A DNA stretch of 64,000 nt from an uncultured Collinsella sp. (GTDB taxonomy: Bacteria; Actinomycetota; Coriobacteriia; Coriobacteriales; Coriobacteriaceae): positions 1-64,000 of the forward strand of contig CABRYP010000001.1 in the NCBI GenBank assembly GCA_902475245.1, in the 5' to 3' direction. Shown here piece after piece: positions 45,118 to 53,800 of this stretch. The notes beneath the pieces were generated by a model. It worked only from the letters and a program-made list of their open reading frames with translations. It searched no databases and was not told where the DNA came from. The translations under genes were made by a program, and so were the position numbers. Numbering within the stretch: the first letter of the stretch is position 1; the number at the start of each line of letters is the position of its first letter.

Positions 45118-45285
45118 AATACTTTTCCCGAGAAGTGAACGACCTATTTTGGACCCTCGAAGCATCGACACTTTTTGGCGCCAAAACCGCAGGAAAATCT
45201 CAATGAAACTGCAGGAAATGGCTCCCATAAAGTGTCGATGCTCCGGGGGCTCGATTTTGCTCGTTCACTTCTCGGGGAAAGTATT
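45118..45285. repeat. Large imperfect inverted repeat (168 bases)
   Basis: The outer arms 45118-45142 and 45261-45285 match over 25 bases with one mismatch. Inner arms 45161-45174 and 45229-45242 (AGCATCGACACTTT and complement) are perfect. The centre holds two GCAGGAAA words. It lies in the 393-base gap between convergent genes and is separate from the terminators on each side. Confidence 0.75.
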
Positions 45286-45320
45286 AGACCTAAATGTGCG
45301 AGCGTGTTGCATGAGTCGAA

Positions 45321-45358
45321 AAGCGGGCTGCGCCGGGGATTTCCGGCGCAGCCCGCTT
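45321..45358 (-). terminator. Terminator of the dehydrogenase gene
   Basis: Perfect 16-base stem AAGCGGGCTGCGCCGG with its complement and a 6-base loop. On the minus strand it is followed by TTTTCG. Confidence 0.85.
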
Positions 45359-45399
45359 AGTATCGCGCTTAGATTCGTAAGGTTGCGGCAGCCAGCGGC

Positions 45400-46377
45400 C
45401 TACTTGCCGACAACGCCTTCGGCGTCCCACCAGTCGAGCTGGGCGATGTTGTCGCGGATGTGCTGGCAGCTCTTGTGGAAGCCCTCGAGCTCGTACTCGG
45501 AAAGGTCGAGCGTGTAGACCTCCTCGACGCCCTCGGCGCCGATCACGCACGGCAGGGAGGTGAAGATGCCCTCCTCGCCATACTGGCCGGTCATAAGCGT
45601 AGAGGCCGAAAGCACGGCGTGCTCGTTGTGCAGAACGGCGGCGCAGACGCGTGCGGCGGAGTTGGCGACGGCGTACTCGGTGCACTGCTTGCCCTGGTAG
45701 GTCACATAGCCGCCCTTGCGTGCAAGCTCCTCGACCTCCATGTGGTCGAAGGCGTACTTGTCGGGGTTCTCGGCCTGAAGCTCGTTAAGGCTCTTGCCGG
45801 CGATGGTTGCGGCCTTAAAGGCTGCCAGTTGGCTAAAGCCATGCTCGCCGATCATGTAGGCGTCGATGGACTTGGGGCTCACACCGACCTTCTTGGAAAT
45901 CTCGGTGCGCAGGCGGGCGGAGTCCAGGCCGCAGCCCGAGCCGATGATCTTCTTGGGATCGTAGCCGGTCAGGTGCCACAGCTCGGTGCACACGACGTCG
46001 CAGGGGTTGGAGATGCTCACGAAGATGCCGTCAAAGCCGGCGTCGACGATGCGCTTGGCAAAGGTGCGGGCGGCGTCGGTGGTAAAGAAGAGCTCGCCGT
46101 CGCGGTTGCCGGCGGCCAGTGCGACCTTGCCGGCGGCGTTGACGATGACGTCGCAGCAGGCCAGCTCCTCGTAGTGGTCGTAGCAATTGACGATCTTGGT
46201 GTTGTACGGGACAAACGAAAGGGAGTCACGCAGGTCCTGGACCTCGGACGTCACTTTGGCCTCGTTGATATCGCACAGGTACAGCTCATCGGCAATGCCC
46301 TGCATGAGCAGGCTGTTGGCGACATGTGCTCCTACGTGGCCCTGGCCGACCACACCGATCTTACGCGTCTGGTACAT
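45400..46377 (-). CDS. L-lactate/malate dehydrogenase family protein
   Basis: A 325-residue NAD-dependent 2-hydroxyacid dehydrogenase. The Rossmann loop GQGHVGAHVA binds NAD. The conserved SNPCDV, GLDSARLR (Asp and Arg of the active site) and catalytic His in GEHGFS are present. The substrate loop (GKVALAAGNRDGE) does not match the Gln of standard lactate dehydrogenase or the Arg of malate dehydrogenase. Lactate, or a longer 2-hydroxy acid as in L-hydroxyisocaproate dehydrogenase, is therefore possible. The ATG at 46377 has GAAAGGA upstream; the longer form at 46416 does not. It probably serves fermentative NAD regeneration. Confidence 0.88.
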   Translation of the reverse strand: MYQTRKIGVVGQGHVGAHVANSLLMQGIADELYLCDINEAKVTSEVQDLRDSLSFVPYNTKIVNCYDHYEELACCDVIVNAAGKVALAAGNRDGELFFTTDAARTFAKRIVDAGFDGIFVSISNPCDVVCTELWHLTGYDPKKIIGSGCGLDSARLRTEISKKVGVSPKSIDAYMIGEHGFSQLAAFKAATIAGKSLNELQAENPDKYAFDHMEVEELARKGGYVTYQGKQCTEYAVANSAARVCAAVLHNEHAVLSASTLMTGQYGEEGIFTSLPCVIGAEGVEEVYTLDLSEYELEGFHKSCQHIRDNIAQLDWWDAEGVVGK

Positions 46378-46587
46378 ATATGTATCCTTTCGGCCGAGTT
46401 TTTCGCGTCGAACCATTGTAGCGTTCTGCTGCTACTTTGCTAGGCTAAAGTGCCGTAGATTTTGGGACATGCCTTTATCTCTACTTTTGGAGTGATTTGG
46501 GCCGCTGACGGCATCGCTGGGCGATGCGCTCGCGCGGATGGGGCCGGTCGTTGTACCATAGCTGCAACTAACTCGTAAGGAGCATCC

Positions 46588-47514
46588 ATGCCCATTCGTA
46601 TTCCCGACGCCCTCCCTGCCGCCGCGCAGCTCGAGAGCGAGAACATCTTTGTCATGACCGAGTACCGCGCGCTGCACCAGGACATCCGTCCGCTGCGCGT
46701 GCTCATCCTCAACCTCATGCCCACCAAGATCGCCACCGAGACGCAGATCATGCGCAAGCTCTCTAATACGCCGCTGCAGGTGGAGGTGGACCTGCTGCGC
46801 ACCAAAACGCACGAAGCCACGCACGTGAGCGCCGGCCACCTGGAGACGTTTTACCGCACGTTCGACGACATCCGCGACATCCACTACGACGGCCTGATCA
46901 TCACGGGCGCGCCGGTGGAGCAGATGCCGTTCGAGGAGGTCGACTACTGGCCCGAGCTCTGCCAGATCATGGATTGGTCCACCACGCACGTGCACTCTAC
47001 GCTGCACATTTGTTGGGGCGCGCAGGCCGGCCTGTACCATCATTACGGTATCCAGAAGCACGACCTGCCGGCAAAGGCGAGTGGCGTGTTTGAGCATTAT
47101 CTGGTGAAGCCGCAAAGCCCGCTGGTTCGCGGCTTTGACGACCGTTTCTATGCCGTGCATTCGCGCAACACCGATGTGCGCCGCGAGGACGTGGAGGCCG
47201 AGCCGCAGCTTGAGGTCGTGGCCGTGTCCGACGAGGTGGGCCTGTACATCGTCAAGTCGACCGACAGCCGCCGCTTCTTTGTCTTTGGCCATCCCGAGTA
47301 CGATACCGACACGCTGCGTTTGGAGTACGAGCGCGACGTGAAGCGCGGGCTTAACCCTCAGGTGCCGGCGCATTACTTCCCGAACGACGACCCCACCGCC
47401 GAGCCGCGCAACGTCTGGCGCAGTCAGGCTCAGCTGTTCTACACCAACTGGCTCAACTACTACGTCTACCAGACCACGCCCTACGACCTGGCCCGCGCCG
47501 GCGAGGAGCACTAG
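46588..47514 (+). CDS. metA: Homoserine O-acyltransferase MetA
   Basis: A 308-residue enzyme that acylates homoserine in methionine synthesis. The catalytic triad aligns in position with E. coli numbering: Cys142 (HICWGAQ), His235 and Glu237 (FGHPEYD). Residue 111 is Glu (GAPVEQM). In studied MetA enzymes this Glu goes with acetyl-CoA, while Gly goes with succinyl-CoA, so homoserine O-acetyltransferase is the better functional name. The site GTAAGGAG precedes the ATG. It is flanked downstream by a family A hairpin ending in TTTTTT, which probably is its terminator. Confidence 0.93.
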   Translation: MPIRIPDALPAAAQLESENIFVMTEYRALHQDIRPLRVLILNLMPTKIATETQIMRKLSNTPLQVEVDLLRTKTHEATHVSAGHLETFYRTFDDIRDIHYDGLIITGAPVEQMPFEEVDYWPELCQIMDWSTTHVHSTLHICWGAQAGLYHHYGIQKHDLPAKASGVFEHYLVKPQSPLVRGFDDRFYAVHSRNTDVRREDVEAEPQLEVVAVSDEVGLYIVKSTDSRRFFVFGHPEYDTDTLRLEYERDVKRGLNPQVPAHYFPNDDPTAEPRNVWRSQAQLFYTNWLNYYVYQTTPYDLARAGEEH

Positions 47515-47557
47515 GCTGCGGCCGTGGCTGCGACTGTGACTGTGCTCACGGCATGAC

Positions 47558-47656
47558 GAGCGTGGATTTTCGGACGTTTACAAATCGAGCGTGGATAATC
47601 TCCCACTTTTGGCTTGAAACTAGGCTCAAAACGGGAGATTATCCACGCTCATTTTT
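47558..47656 (+). repeat. Dispersed repeat family A, cluster 2, acting as metA terminator
   Basis: One unit GAGCGTGGATTTTCGGAC at 47558-47575, then an 18-base perfect stem (47587-47604 with 47633-47650) followed by ATTTTTT. The hairpin loop (ACTTTTGGCTTG...) is conserved in the clusters at 40961 and 49039. Confidence 0.85.
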
Positions 47657-47851
47657 TAGGCATGTAGATGCCGATGGCTCGGCTAAGAGACGGTGCGTGT
47701 AGAAATAAAGTCGCATTTGGCGTGGTCTTGAATCTCGACGGGTTTTTCTTTCTGATAATCCGATGGACCAAGGCATCAAATTGTGGAGACAGGGACCTCT
47801 CGACAACCGCCCTACCTGCAGATATAAGCCATCAGCCTAAAACGTCCAAAA

Positions 47852-47870
47852 CCGTCAAGCATTTGGTCAG
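47852..47870 (+). promoter_or_regulatory. CCGTCAAGCATTTGGTCAG motif upstream of the AbiEi-like gene
   Basis: It differs by one base from the 19-base motif at 17809. It lies about 80 bases before the start of the next gene, among GACGGTATTTGGTCAG and ACCGTCTGG words that partly repeat it. Confidence 0.4.
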
Positions 47871-47947
47871 TGCCTAGACGGTATTTGGTCAGACTTCGCA
47901 TGAAACCGTCTGGTACGTTTGCGCCGTTCCAAGATATGGGAGGCGAC

Positions 47948-48910
47948 ATGGGAAACATGACGGCGAATCAAAGACTTACAAGCCACATTAAAGCATGCGA
48001 ACAGCAGATGAGCTGCGTGTACGCACGCACGACGGCGGAGGCAAAGCAGATTGAGCGGCGGGTGGCGGCGGGAAGTCTAGAGGCGGTCATGCCGGGGCTG
48101 TATGTGCGTCCGGATTATTGGTCCGAGCTCAAGTTTCGGCAGCGTTATCTGCATCGGGTGCGGGCCCTTGCGCAAAAGCATCCCGACTGGACGTTTTGCT
48201 CCTATACGGCGGCTGTTATCTATGGCCTTTCGGTTTCGCATGCCAATTTGACGCACATTCATATCGCTGCGGCGCCGGCGCAATCGACGACGCCCGGCTC
48301 TCAGGTGATTCGCCATCGTTATGCTCGTCAAACACGGGCAATCCAGATGGATATTGCCGTGACCGATATCGATCAAACGATTACGGATTGCCTGGTCGAT
48401 GCATCGTTTGTCGAGGGACTGATCATTGCGGACTCGGCGCTTCATGAGCAGCTGTTGTCGAAGGAGTATCTCGTTGAGGCAGTCGACAAGCTTGGCTTAA
48501 ATCGTCGCGGTGTTGTGACGGCGCGCAGGGTTGCACGGTATGCCGATGGCCTGTCAGAAAGCGGCGGCGAGTCCAAGGCGCGCGCCCTGATGATCGAGCG
48601 CGGCTGGCAGACGCCGGAGCTGCAAGTTGAGCTGTTCGACCCAGTTGAGCCGGGACGGCCGTATCGCGTTGACTACTTGTGGCGTGCGGGCGACCAGCTG
48701 ATTATCGGTGAGTTCGACGGATTCGTTAAAAGTGAGAAGGCGGCGGAGGAGGGCAAGCTCGCAAAGGCGCAATTTGATGAGCGCCAGCGCGAGTCGAGGC
48801 TTTCGCTGCTTGATAACTGCAAGATCGTGCGCTTGTGCTGGGATGATTTGAGGGACCCGTCAAAGCTCGATCGCAAACTCAAAGTTGCCGGCGTGCCGCG
48901 TGCGTGTTGA
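47948..48910 (+). CDS. AbiEi-like antitoxin/defence family protein
   Basis: A 320-residue protein. The N-terminal half resembles AbiEi-type antitoxins (VYARTTAEAKQIERRVAAGSL, VMPGLYVRPDYW), with a winged helix and an AbiEi_1-like central part (CSYTAAVIYGL). The C-terminal 100 residues look like a PD-(D/E)XK/DUF559-type fold (YRVDYLW, IIGEFDGFVK). No AbiEii-type nucleotidyltransferase toxin is adjacent, so it is an orphan or a stand-alone enzyme. ATG 47948 follows TGGGAGG. The gene is bracketed by two family A repeat clusters. In Coriobacteriia such proteins are numerous and uncharacterised. Confidence 0.65.
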   Translation: MGNMTANQRLTSHIKACEQQMSCVYARTTAEAKQIERRVAAGSLEAVMPGLYVRPDYWSELKFRQRYLHRVRALAQKHPDWTFCSYTAAVIYGLSVSHANLTHIHIAAAPAQSTTPGSQVIRHRYARQTRAIQMDIAVTDIDQTITDCLVDASFVEGLIIADSALHEQLLSKEYLVEAVDKLGLNRRGVVTARRVARYADGLSESGGESKARALMIERGWQTPELQVELFDPVEPGRPYRVDYLWRAGDQLIIGEFDGFVKSEKAAEEGKLAKAQFDERQRESRLSLLDNCKIVRLCWDDLRDPSKLDRKLKVAGVPRAC

Positions 48911-48936
48911 GGCGGTTGCAGGACGTTGAGCCGCAC

Positions 48937-49102
48937 GAGCGTGGAAATCCGGACGGACGAGCGTGGAAATCTGGACGCGTATTGGTTGAGCGTGGATTTT
49001 CGGACACACGAGCGTGGATTTTCGGACGCTTGTTGAATGAGCGTGGATAATCTCCCACTTTTGGCTCGTAAGGGGGCTCAAAGTGGGAGATTTTCCACGC
49101 TC
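48937..49102. repeat. Dispersed repeat family A, cluster 3 (four units plus hairpin)
   Basis: Units GAGCGTGGAAATCCGGAC (48937), GAGCGTGGAAATCTGGAC (48959), GAGCGTGGATTTTCGGAC (48988) and again (49010). They are followed by the hairpin 49039-49056/49085-49102 (GAGCGTGGATAATCTCCC). Spacing between units is irregular. Confidence 0.88.
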
Positions 49103-49128
49103 ATCTTGCGGGTGCGATACAGCGGCGA

Positions 49129-49725
49129 TCAGGCGCTGATGATGTGGGGCAGCGGCAGGTCGTGGGCGTCGGTGGGAATGTGGTCGACACGCTGCTCGTC
49201 AAAGGCGATGCCGATGATTTGACATGCGGGCGAGAGCGTGGGCAGGTAGCGATCATAGCAGCCGCCGCCGTAGCCCAGGCGCGCGCCGGCGCGGTCGAAG
49301 GCTACGAGCGGCACGACGACCATGTCGAGAGCTTCGGCAGGCACGATAGGGAAGCGGTCACTGTCGATGTCCACGGCCGCGAAGGTCCGCGTGGGGTGGG
49401 CGATAAACGGAGCCGAGGACGCATCGCCGGCGGCAACTGCCCGCATGCACATGCGCTGGCCACAAGCCATGGCGTCTGTTGCCGAGAGCATGCACGGATA
49501 GGCCACGCGCCAGCCACGCGCGACGGCCGCGGCGGCAAACGCGGCTGGGTCGACCTCGGAACCCATGGCGGCATAGACGGCAACGGTGCGTTGGCCCGCA
49601 GTGTCGCTGGACTCCATCAGCTCAACAAGCCGCGCGCATACAACAGCGGACTTTGCCGCCCGCACATCCAAATCAATAGCATTGCGCCGGGCAATCACCG
49701 TCCGCCGCAACTCAGCTTTATCCAT
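49129..49725 (-). CDS. 5-formyltetrahydrofolate cyclo-ligase
   Basis: A 198-residue ATP-dependent enzyme that turns 5-formyl-THF into 5,10-methenyl-THF and so recovers folate. Recognised by RRTVIARRNA at the start, the substrate-region VVPLVAFD, and the ATP-binding loop GYGGGCYDRYL near 160. ATG 49725 is preferred; the in-frame ATG at 49752 would begin inside a family B repeat. The overlap of that repeat with the promoter region suggests it affects expression. Confidence 0.9.
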   Translation of the reverse strand: MDKAELRRTVIARRNAIDLDVRAAKSAVVCARLVELMESSDTAGQRTVAVYAAMGSEVDPAAFAAAAVARGWRVAYPCMLSATDAMACGQRMCMRAVAAGDASSAPFIAHPTRTFAAVDIDSDRFPIVPAEALDMVVVPLVAFDRAGARLGYGGGCYDRYLPTLSPACQIIGIAFDEQRVDHIPTDAHDLPLPHIISA

Positions 49726-49744
49726 CCCAGCCTCATCTCCCAAG

Positions 49745-49794
49745 CCTGCCAAAAAGGGACAGGTTTATTTTGGCAGCTTTTATCTGGGCAAACG
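49745..49794. repeat. Dispersed hairpin repeat family B, copy 5 (full length)
   Basis: CCTGCCAAAAAGGGACAGG, TTTATTTTGGCAGC, TTTTATCTGGGCAAACG. It lies directly upstream of the 5-formyl-THF cyclo-ligase start. Confidence 0.8.
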
Positions 49795-49871
49795 CGATAT
49801 GGGCAGTAAAGTCACCGCAAATATGCCTGTGAACTGCGCCCTTCGTGGTTGTTTGGGCCTGTGCGTTAATG

Positions 49872-50201
49872 CTATAACGCTGCAGCGATCGCCTCAGTCA
49901 CAAACTTATTGAGTGACTCACCCTTCTTTGCCGCTGCCAGCGCTGCTTGCTTGTGGAGCTCAGAGCCCGTTCTTACGTTGAACGAGCCCTTAAAAGCCCG
50001 CTCGGGTTCCTTGCCCTTCTCGGCGCAAAACTCAAGGTAATCGTCGACGGCGTCGTGGAAGCACTGCTCCACTTCTTTAACCGTGGAGCCTTCAAATACG
50101 ATTGCGTCTCTAATGCCGGTGACCATACCTGTTAGCACATGCTGTTCGGCATCGAACTCGACTGGGGCGAAATAACCCTTGTATGCCAAAACGTTACTCA
50201 T
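49872..50201 (-). CDS. hicB: HicB-family antitoxin
   Basis: A 109-residue antitoxin: partial RNase H-like fold at 1-60 (YKGYFAPVEFD, FEGSTVKEVEQCF) and a C-terminal ribbon-helix-helix-like segment (FKGSFNVRTGSELHKQAALAA, LNKFVTEAI) that would bind the operator. Its ATG overlaps the end of hicA by eight bases and follows GGAGG. It neutralises HicA and probably represses the pair through the palindrome at 50471. Confidence 0.88.
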   Translation of the reverse strand: MSNVLAYKGYFAPVEFDAEQHVLTGMVTGIRDAIVFEGSTVKEVEQCFHDAVDDYLEFCAEKGKEPERAFKGSFNVRTGSELHKQAALAAAKKGESLNKFVTEAIAAAL

Positions 50202-50457
50202 GACTACCTCCGACATCTTGCAGAAATCGAACGATGTTTCGAATGGTCCCCGCTGTCAATTCGTCAGATGGATGTGGCGCGTGCATTACGAACATCCTGC
50301 CATCTGATGGCCTGTAGAAGCGAGCGCGCGATCCGGATGTCTTGCCTTTGTTGTCCATTTCAAAGCCATATGAAGCCATGACTTTTAAAAAATCGGTATA
50401 CCGATACGTCGAAGGGCAGCTAAGCAGTTGGGCGATGAGTTTATCGGTCCGAGCCAT
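50194..50457 (-). CDS. hicA: HicA-family mRNA interferase toxin
   Basis: An 87-residue dsRNA-binding-like toxin that would cleave mRNA when not bound by HicB. It matches the subfamily with GSRARFYRP and the MHAPHP motif, where the conserved His lies, rather than the GSH motif of E. coli HicA. The toxin comes first and the antitoxin second, the normal hicAB order. The start is preceded by GAGGCGGG. The pair is a plausible stability or stress module. Confidence 0.85.
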   Translation of the reverse strand: MARTDKLIAQLLSCPSTYRYTDFLKVMASYGFEMDNKGKTSGSRARFYRPSDGRMFVMHAPHPSDELTAGTIRNIVRFLQDVGGSHE

Positions 50458-50470
50458 CCCGCCTCACATT

Positions 50471-50493
50471 TTGCAACTATATCTTAGTTGCAA
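50471..50493 (-). promoter_or_regulatory. Putative HicB operator
   Basis: Perfect 9-base palindrome TTGCAACTA-TATCT-TAGTTGCAA located 13 bases upstream of the hicA start. ATAGAACA repeats follow upstream at 50521 and 50537. Confidence 0.65.
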
Positions 50494-50614
50494 TTTAAGT
50501 CCGATGCAAGCACCCTTGCTATAGAACATGTGTACGTATAGAACAAATGTTCGAACCAACGCAAAGGCACCTGCCCCTTCGTGGGGGTTTGCTGGGGGCG
50601 GGTGTCTACAGCGG

Positions 50615-50755
50615 TTTGTCTCGATCTGTAACAGTAACTCGGCAAAAATGGGCCTAGCTGTTACAGATTGAGACAAAGGGGCGGCGCCATTCGGAAACGT
50701 CTCGATCTGTAACATCTGGAGCCTATATTGCCGCCTAGATGTTACAGATTTAGAC
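50615..50755. repeat. Two tandem hairpins with GATCTGTAACA arms (repeat family C)
   Basis: Hairpin 1 (50615-50633 with 50659-50677) and hairpin 2 (50699-50717 with 50737-50755) share arms built on GTCTCGATCTGTAACA and TGTTACAGATT-AGAC, while the loops differ. They lie between hicAB and the M16 protease, where no gene is present. Confidence 0.8.
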
Positions 50756-50804
50756 AAACTGGTGGGACGGGGTGAGCTGCCCCACCCAAGCAGCGGCAAA
50801 AGAA

Positions 50805-50843
50805 AAAGGTAGATTTTCAGGCATGTCCCAAAAATCTACCTTT
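50805..50843 (-). terminator. Terminator of the M16 protease gene
   Basis: Perfect 13-base stem AAAGGTAGATTTT/AAAATCTACCTTT. On the minus strand it is followed by TTCTTTTGCCGC. It sits nine bases beyond the stop codon. Confidence 0.8.
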
Positions 50844-50851
50844 GCTGTGCG

Positions 50852-53800
50852 TTAGCCCATCAGGTCAACGACGTTAAAGCCGGCGTTGCTCTTGGCGATG
50901 ACGTCGCGGCCGCCAAAGACGCAGGTGGGCGACTCGGCCGCAATGCGCGTCACGTCGGCGCCGAGCGAGCGAAGCTCACCGGGCGTGGCGGCGAGCATCT
51001 GGGCGCGGCGCTCCTCGCGTGCGTGCGGATCGAGCCCGGCCAGGTAGGTCGTGTTGCGGCGCTTGGTGAGCGCGTACGGCTTCACCGGCGCGTCCATGCC
51101 GCTCACGCAGCTCACGATAAAGCCCTCAAAGGCGGCCTCGTCGGGCTCAAAGCTGCCGAGCCATTCGCCTGCGCGCGCAACGCGCTCAATCGAGGGATCG
51201 ATTGCCGGGTCGCGGTAGGTGTAGAACGCCGTCTGACGCTCGCCTGCCGCGCGGAATCCGCAGCCGTACGCGCCGCCCTTCACGCGGATCTCGTTCCACA
51301 GATAGTCGTAGGAGAGCGCGTTGGCGGCAACCGCCCAGGCGCCCGTCACGTCGATGCCCAGGCGACGCGGGTCGCACGCGCTTGCCGCAAAGCAGATGTC
51401 GCTGGGGATGACAAAGGCCTCGTGGCGGTCGCACGGCGTCGGCACCACGAGCGAGTTGCGGCCGGCATCGGCGCCGTCGTCAGTGTCCAGTCCCAGGTCG
51501 CCCGCGGCGGCCCAGTACGCGTTAAAGTCCTCGTCGCTGCCGGTAAAGCTCGCCATGCAGCCATCGGCCACAAAGATGCGGTCTGCCAGCTCGGCAAGCT
51601 TGGCACGCAGGCCGTCCAGGCGCTCGTCAAAGTGCTCGAGCAAATCGCGCAGGAACAGGTAGAAATCCACGCCCGAAAGCTGTTCGCGCACCACGGCCGA
51701 AGGCGAGCTGTAACTCATCGCGCGACCGAGCGCCGCCGAGTGACCGTTGTTGATAAAGCCCTGCTCAAGTCCAATGCGAATCTGCGTGAGCACGTCGCGC
51801 ACGCGGTCGGCGTCGGCATCGAGCAAAAGCGTGCTCGACCACACCTCGCGCGGCAGGCTCGCTAGCGCATCGATCTTCTCGGACAGGGCGCCGGCGCTCA
51901 CCAGCAGGTAGGGGCGCACACCGTCCACGTCGGGCTGGGTCATGACTTCGGTCGTAAAGCTCAAAAAGCCCAGCTCGCCGGCGAGCAAGTTGTCGAGCTC
52001 CTCGGCCGAGTGCTCGCTCGTGGGCAGCTGTTTGAGCAGGCGGCAGAGCAGCGTTACATAGGGCAGGTCCTCAAACGCGACGCAGCTCAGGTCGAAGTAC
52101 TGCATGGCGTAGGCCAGGCGGTTGGTGGAGATGCCGTGACGCAGGCAGGGGATGGGCGCGGTCGTATCCACAACGAGCGGCGGCTCGGGGCGCGCCTCGC
52201 CAATGTCGGACACGCGCAGGCGCGGCAGCGTGGCCTTGTCCTCGGGCGTGTCCTCGGCCTCCTGCGCGGCACGCAGTGCGGCCGTGCGCTCGACTACGTC
52301 GGCCAGCTCGGCATCGGTCATGGCGTCGCGCTTGGCAGCCAGCTCGGCAGCTTCGGCACCCTCCGCACCCTCGGCAGCGTCTACCGGAACCAGCTCGACC
52401 AACGCCATGTGGTCGTTTTCCAGCACCAGCTCGCGCAGCAGGTCCTCAAAGTAGCTGCCGTCCAGCTCGCCGCGCAGCTCCTCGTACACCGGGCCGTACT
52501 TGAGTGCTAGCGTCGCGGCGTCGTCATCGTAGAGCCAGGTGCTCAGCGCGTCGCACGCAATAGCCACGCCGTCGGCGATACCGTAGTCGCGCTGGCGCAG
52601 GTCGTACTCGTTGCTGCTGATGATGGCCTCCAGACGCTCGCGCGGAACGCCGTGCTCGCACAGGTCGCGGCAGGCGTCCTGGAACACGCGACGCAGCTCG
52701 CGCGCCACGCCGGGCTGCGCGTTTTGCAGCATGATAAGCTCGTAGGGCTGCAGGCTCTCGGCCGCGGTGTAGCTCACCACGTTGCCGCCCAGACCCGCCG
52801 CCAGAATGGCCTTCTTAACCGGCGCTTCGTTGGAGCCCAGCAGTGCCTCAAACAGGATGTCCGCGGCGATCGTGCGCTTGCGGTCGAGCGCGCTGCCCAG
52901 CACAAGGCCCAGGCCCACCAGGGCGTTTTCGGGCGTGGTGGCCATCTCGACGCGCTTATACTCGCAGGTCACGGGCGCTTGCACGCCCAGCGGATTGGGT
53001 GCCAGCACGGACGGGTCCTCGCCGGCGGCAACGGCGGCGTCCATGCGGCGGCTCGCGGCACTCGGTTGCGACAGATAGCGCTCGTCCAAAAAGGCCAGCG
53101 CGCGGTCCACGTCCAGGTCGCCGTAGAGCGTGATGTAGGAGTTGGAAGGATTGTAGTGGCGCGCGTGCGTGTCCAGGAACTGCTCGTAGGTGAGCGCAGG
53201 GATCGCGCGCGGGTCGCCGCCGCTCTCGTGCGCATAGGCGGTGTCGGGATAGAGCGCGGCGTTGACGGCGTCGTCCAGCACGCTCATGGGGTCGGACAGC
53301 GCGCCCTTCATCTCGTTGAACACCACGCCGTTATAGCGCAGCGTGCCCTCACGCAGGCTTGCGGCGCTGCCGCCGCCCTCGCCCTCGACGCCCTCCGGCA
53401 GGTCCAGCTCGTAGTGCCAGCCCTCCTGCTCAAAAATGGTGGGCTTGGTATAGATGGCCGGGTTGAACACCGCGTCCAGGTACACGTCCATCAGGTTGTA
53501 CAGATCCTGCTCGTTGGTGGTGGCAACGGGGTAGATGGTCTTGTCGGGGTAGGTCATGGCGTTGAGGAACGTCTGCATGGAGCTCTTGATCAGATCGACG
53601 AACGGCTCCTTGACGGGAAACTTGGCCGATCCGCACAGCACCGAGTGCTCAAGAATATGGAATACGCCGGTGGAATCGGCCGGCGGCGTCTTAAAGCCAA
53701 TGGCAAAGGCCTTGTTCTCGTCGTCGCACGCCAGGTACAGCAGGCGAGCGCCCGATGCGGTGTGGCGCAGCACGTAGGCGTCCGAGTCGAGCTCGGGCAC

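Noticed and set aside
45400..46377. Malate dehydrogenase as the specific name
   Set aside because: The substrate loop lacks the Arg expected for malate and also the Gln of typical lactate dehydrogenase, so the name was kept at family level.
47668..47877. Small 69-residue frame before the AbiEi-like gene
   Set aside because: No ribosome binding site, runs through the promoter and repeat motif region, no recognisable domain.
48937..49102. CRISPR array from regularly repeated GAGCGTGGA units
   Set aside because: Units are only 18 bases, spacing is irregular (about 22 to 30 bases) with repeated rather than unique spacers, hairpins are included, and no cas gene is present.
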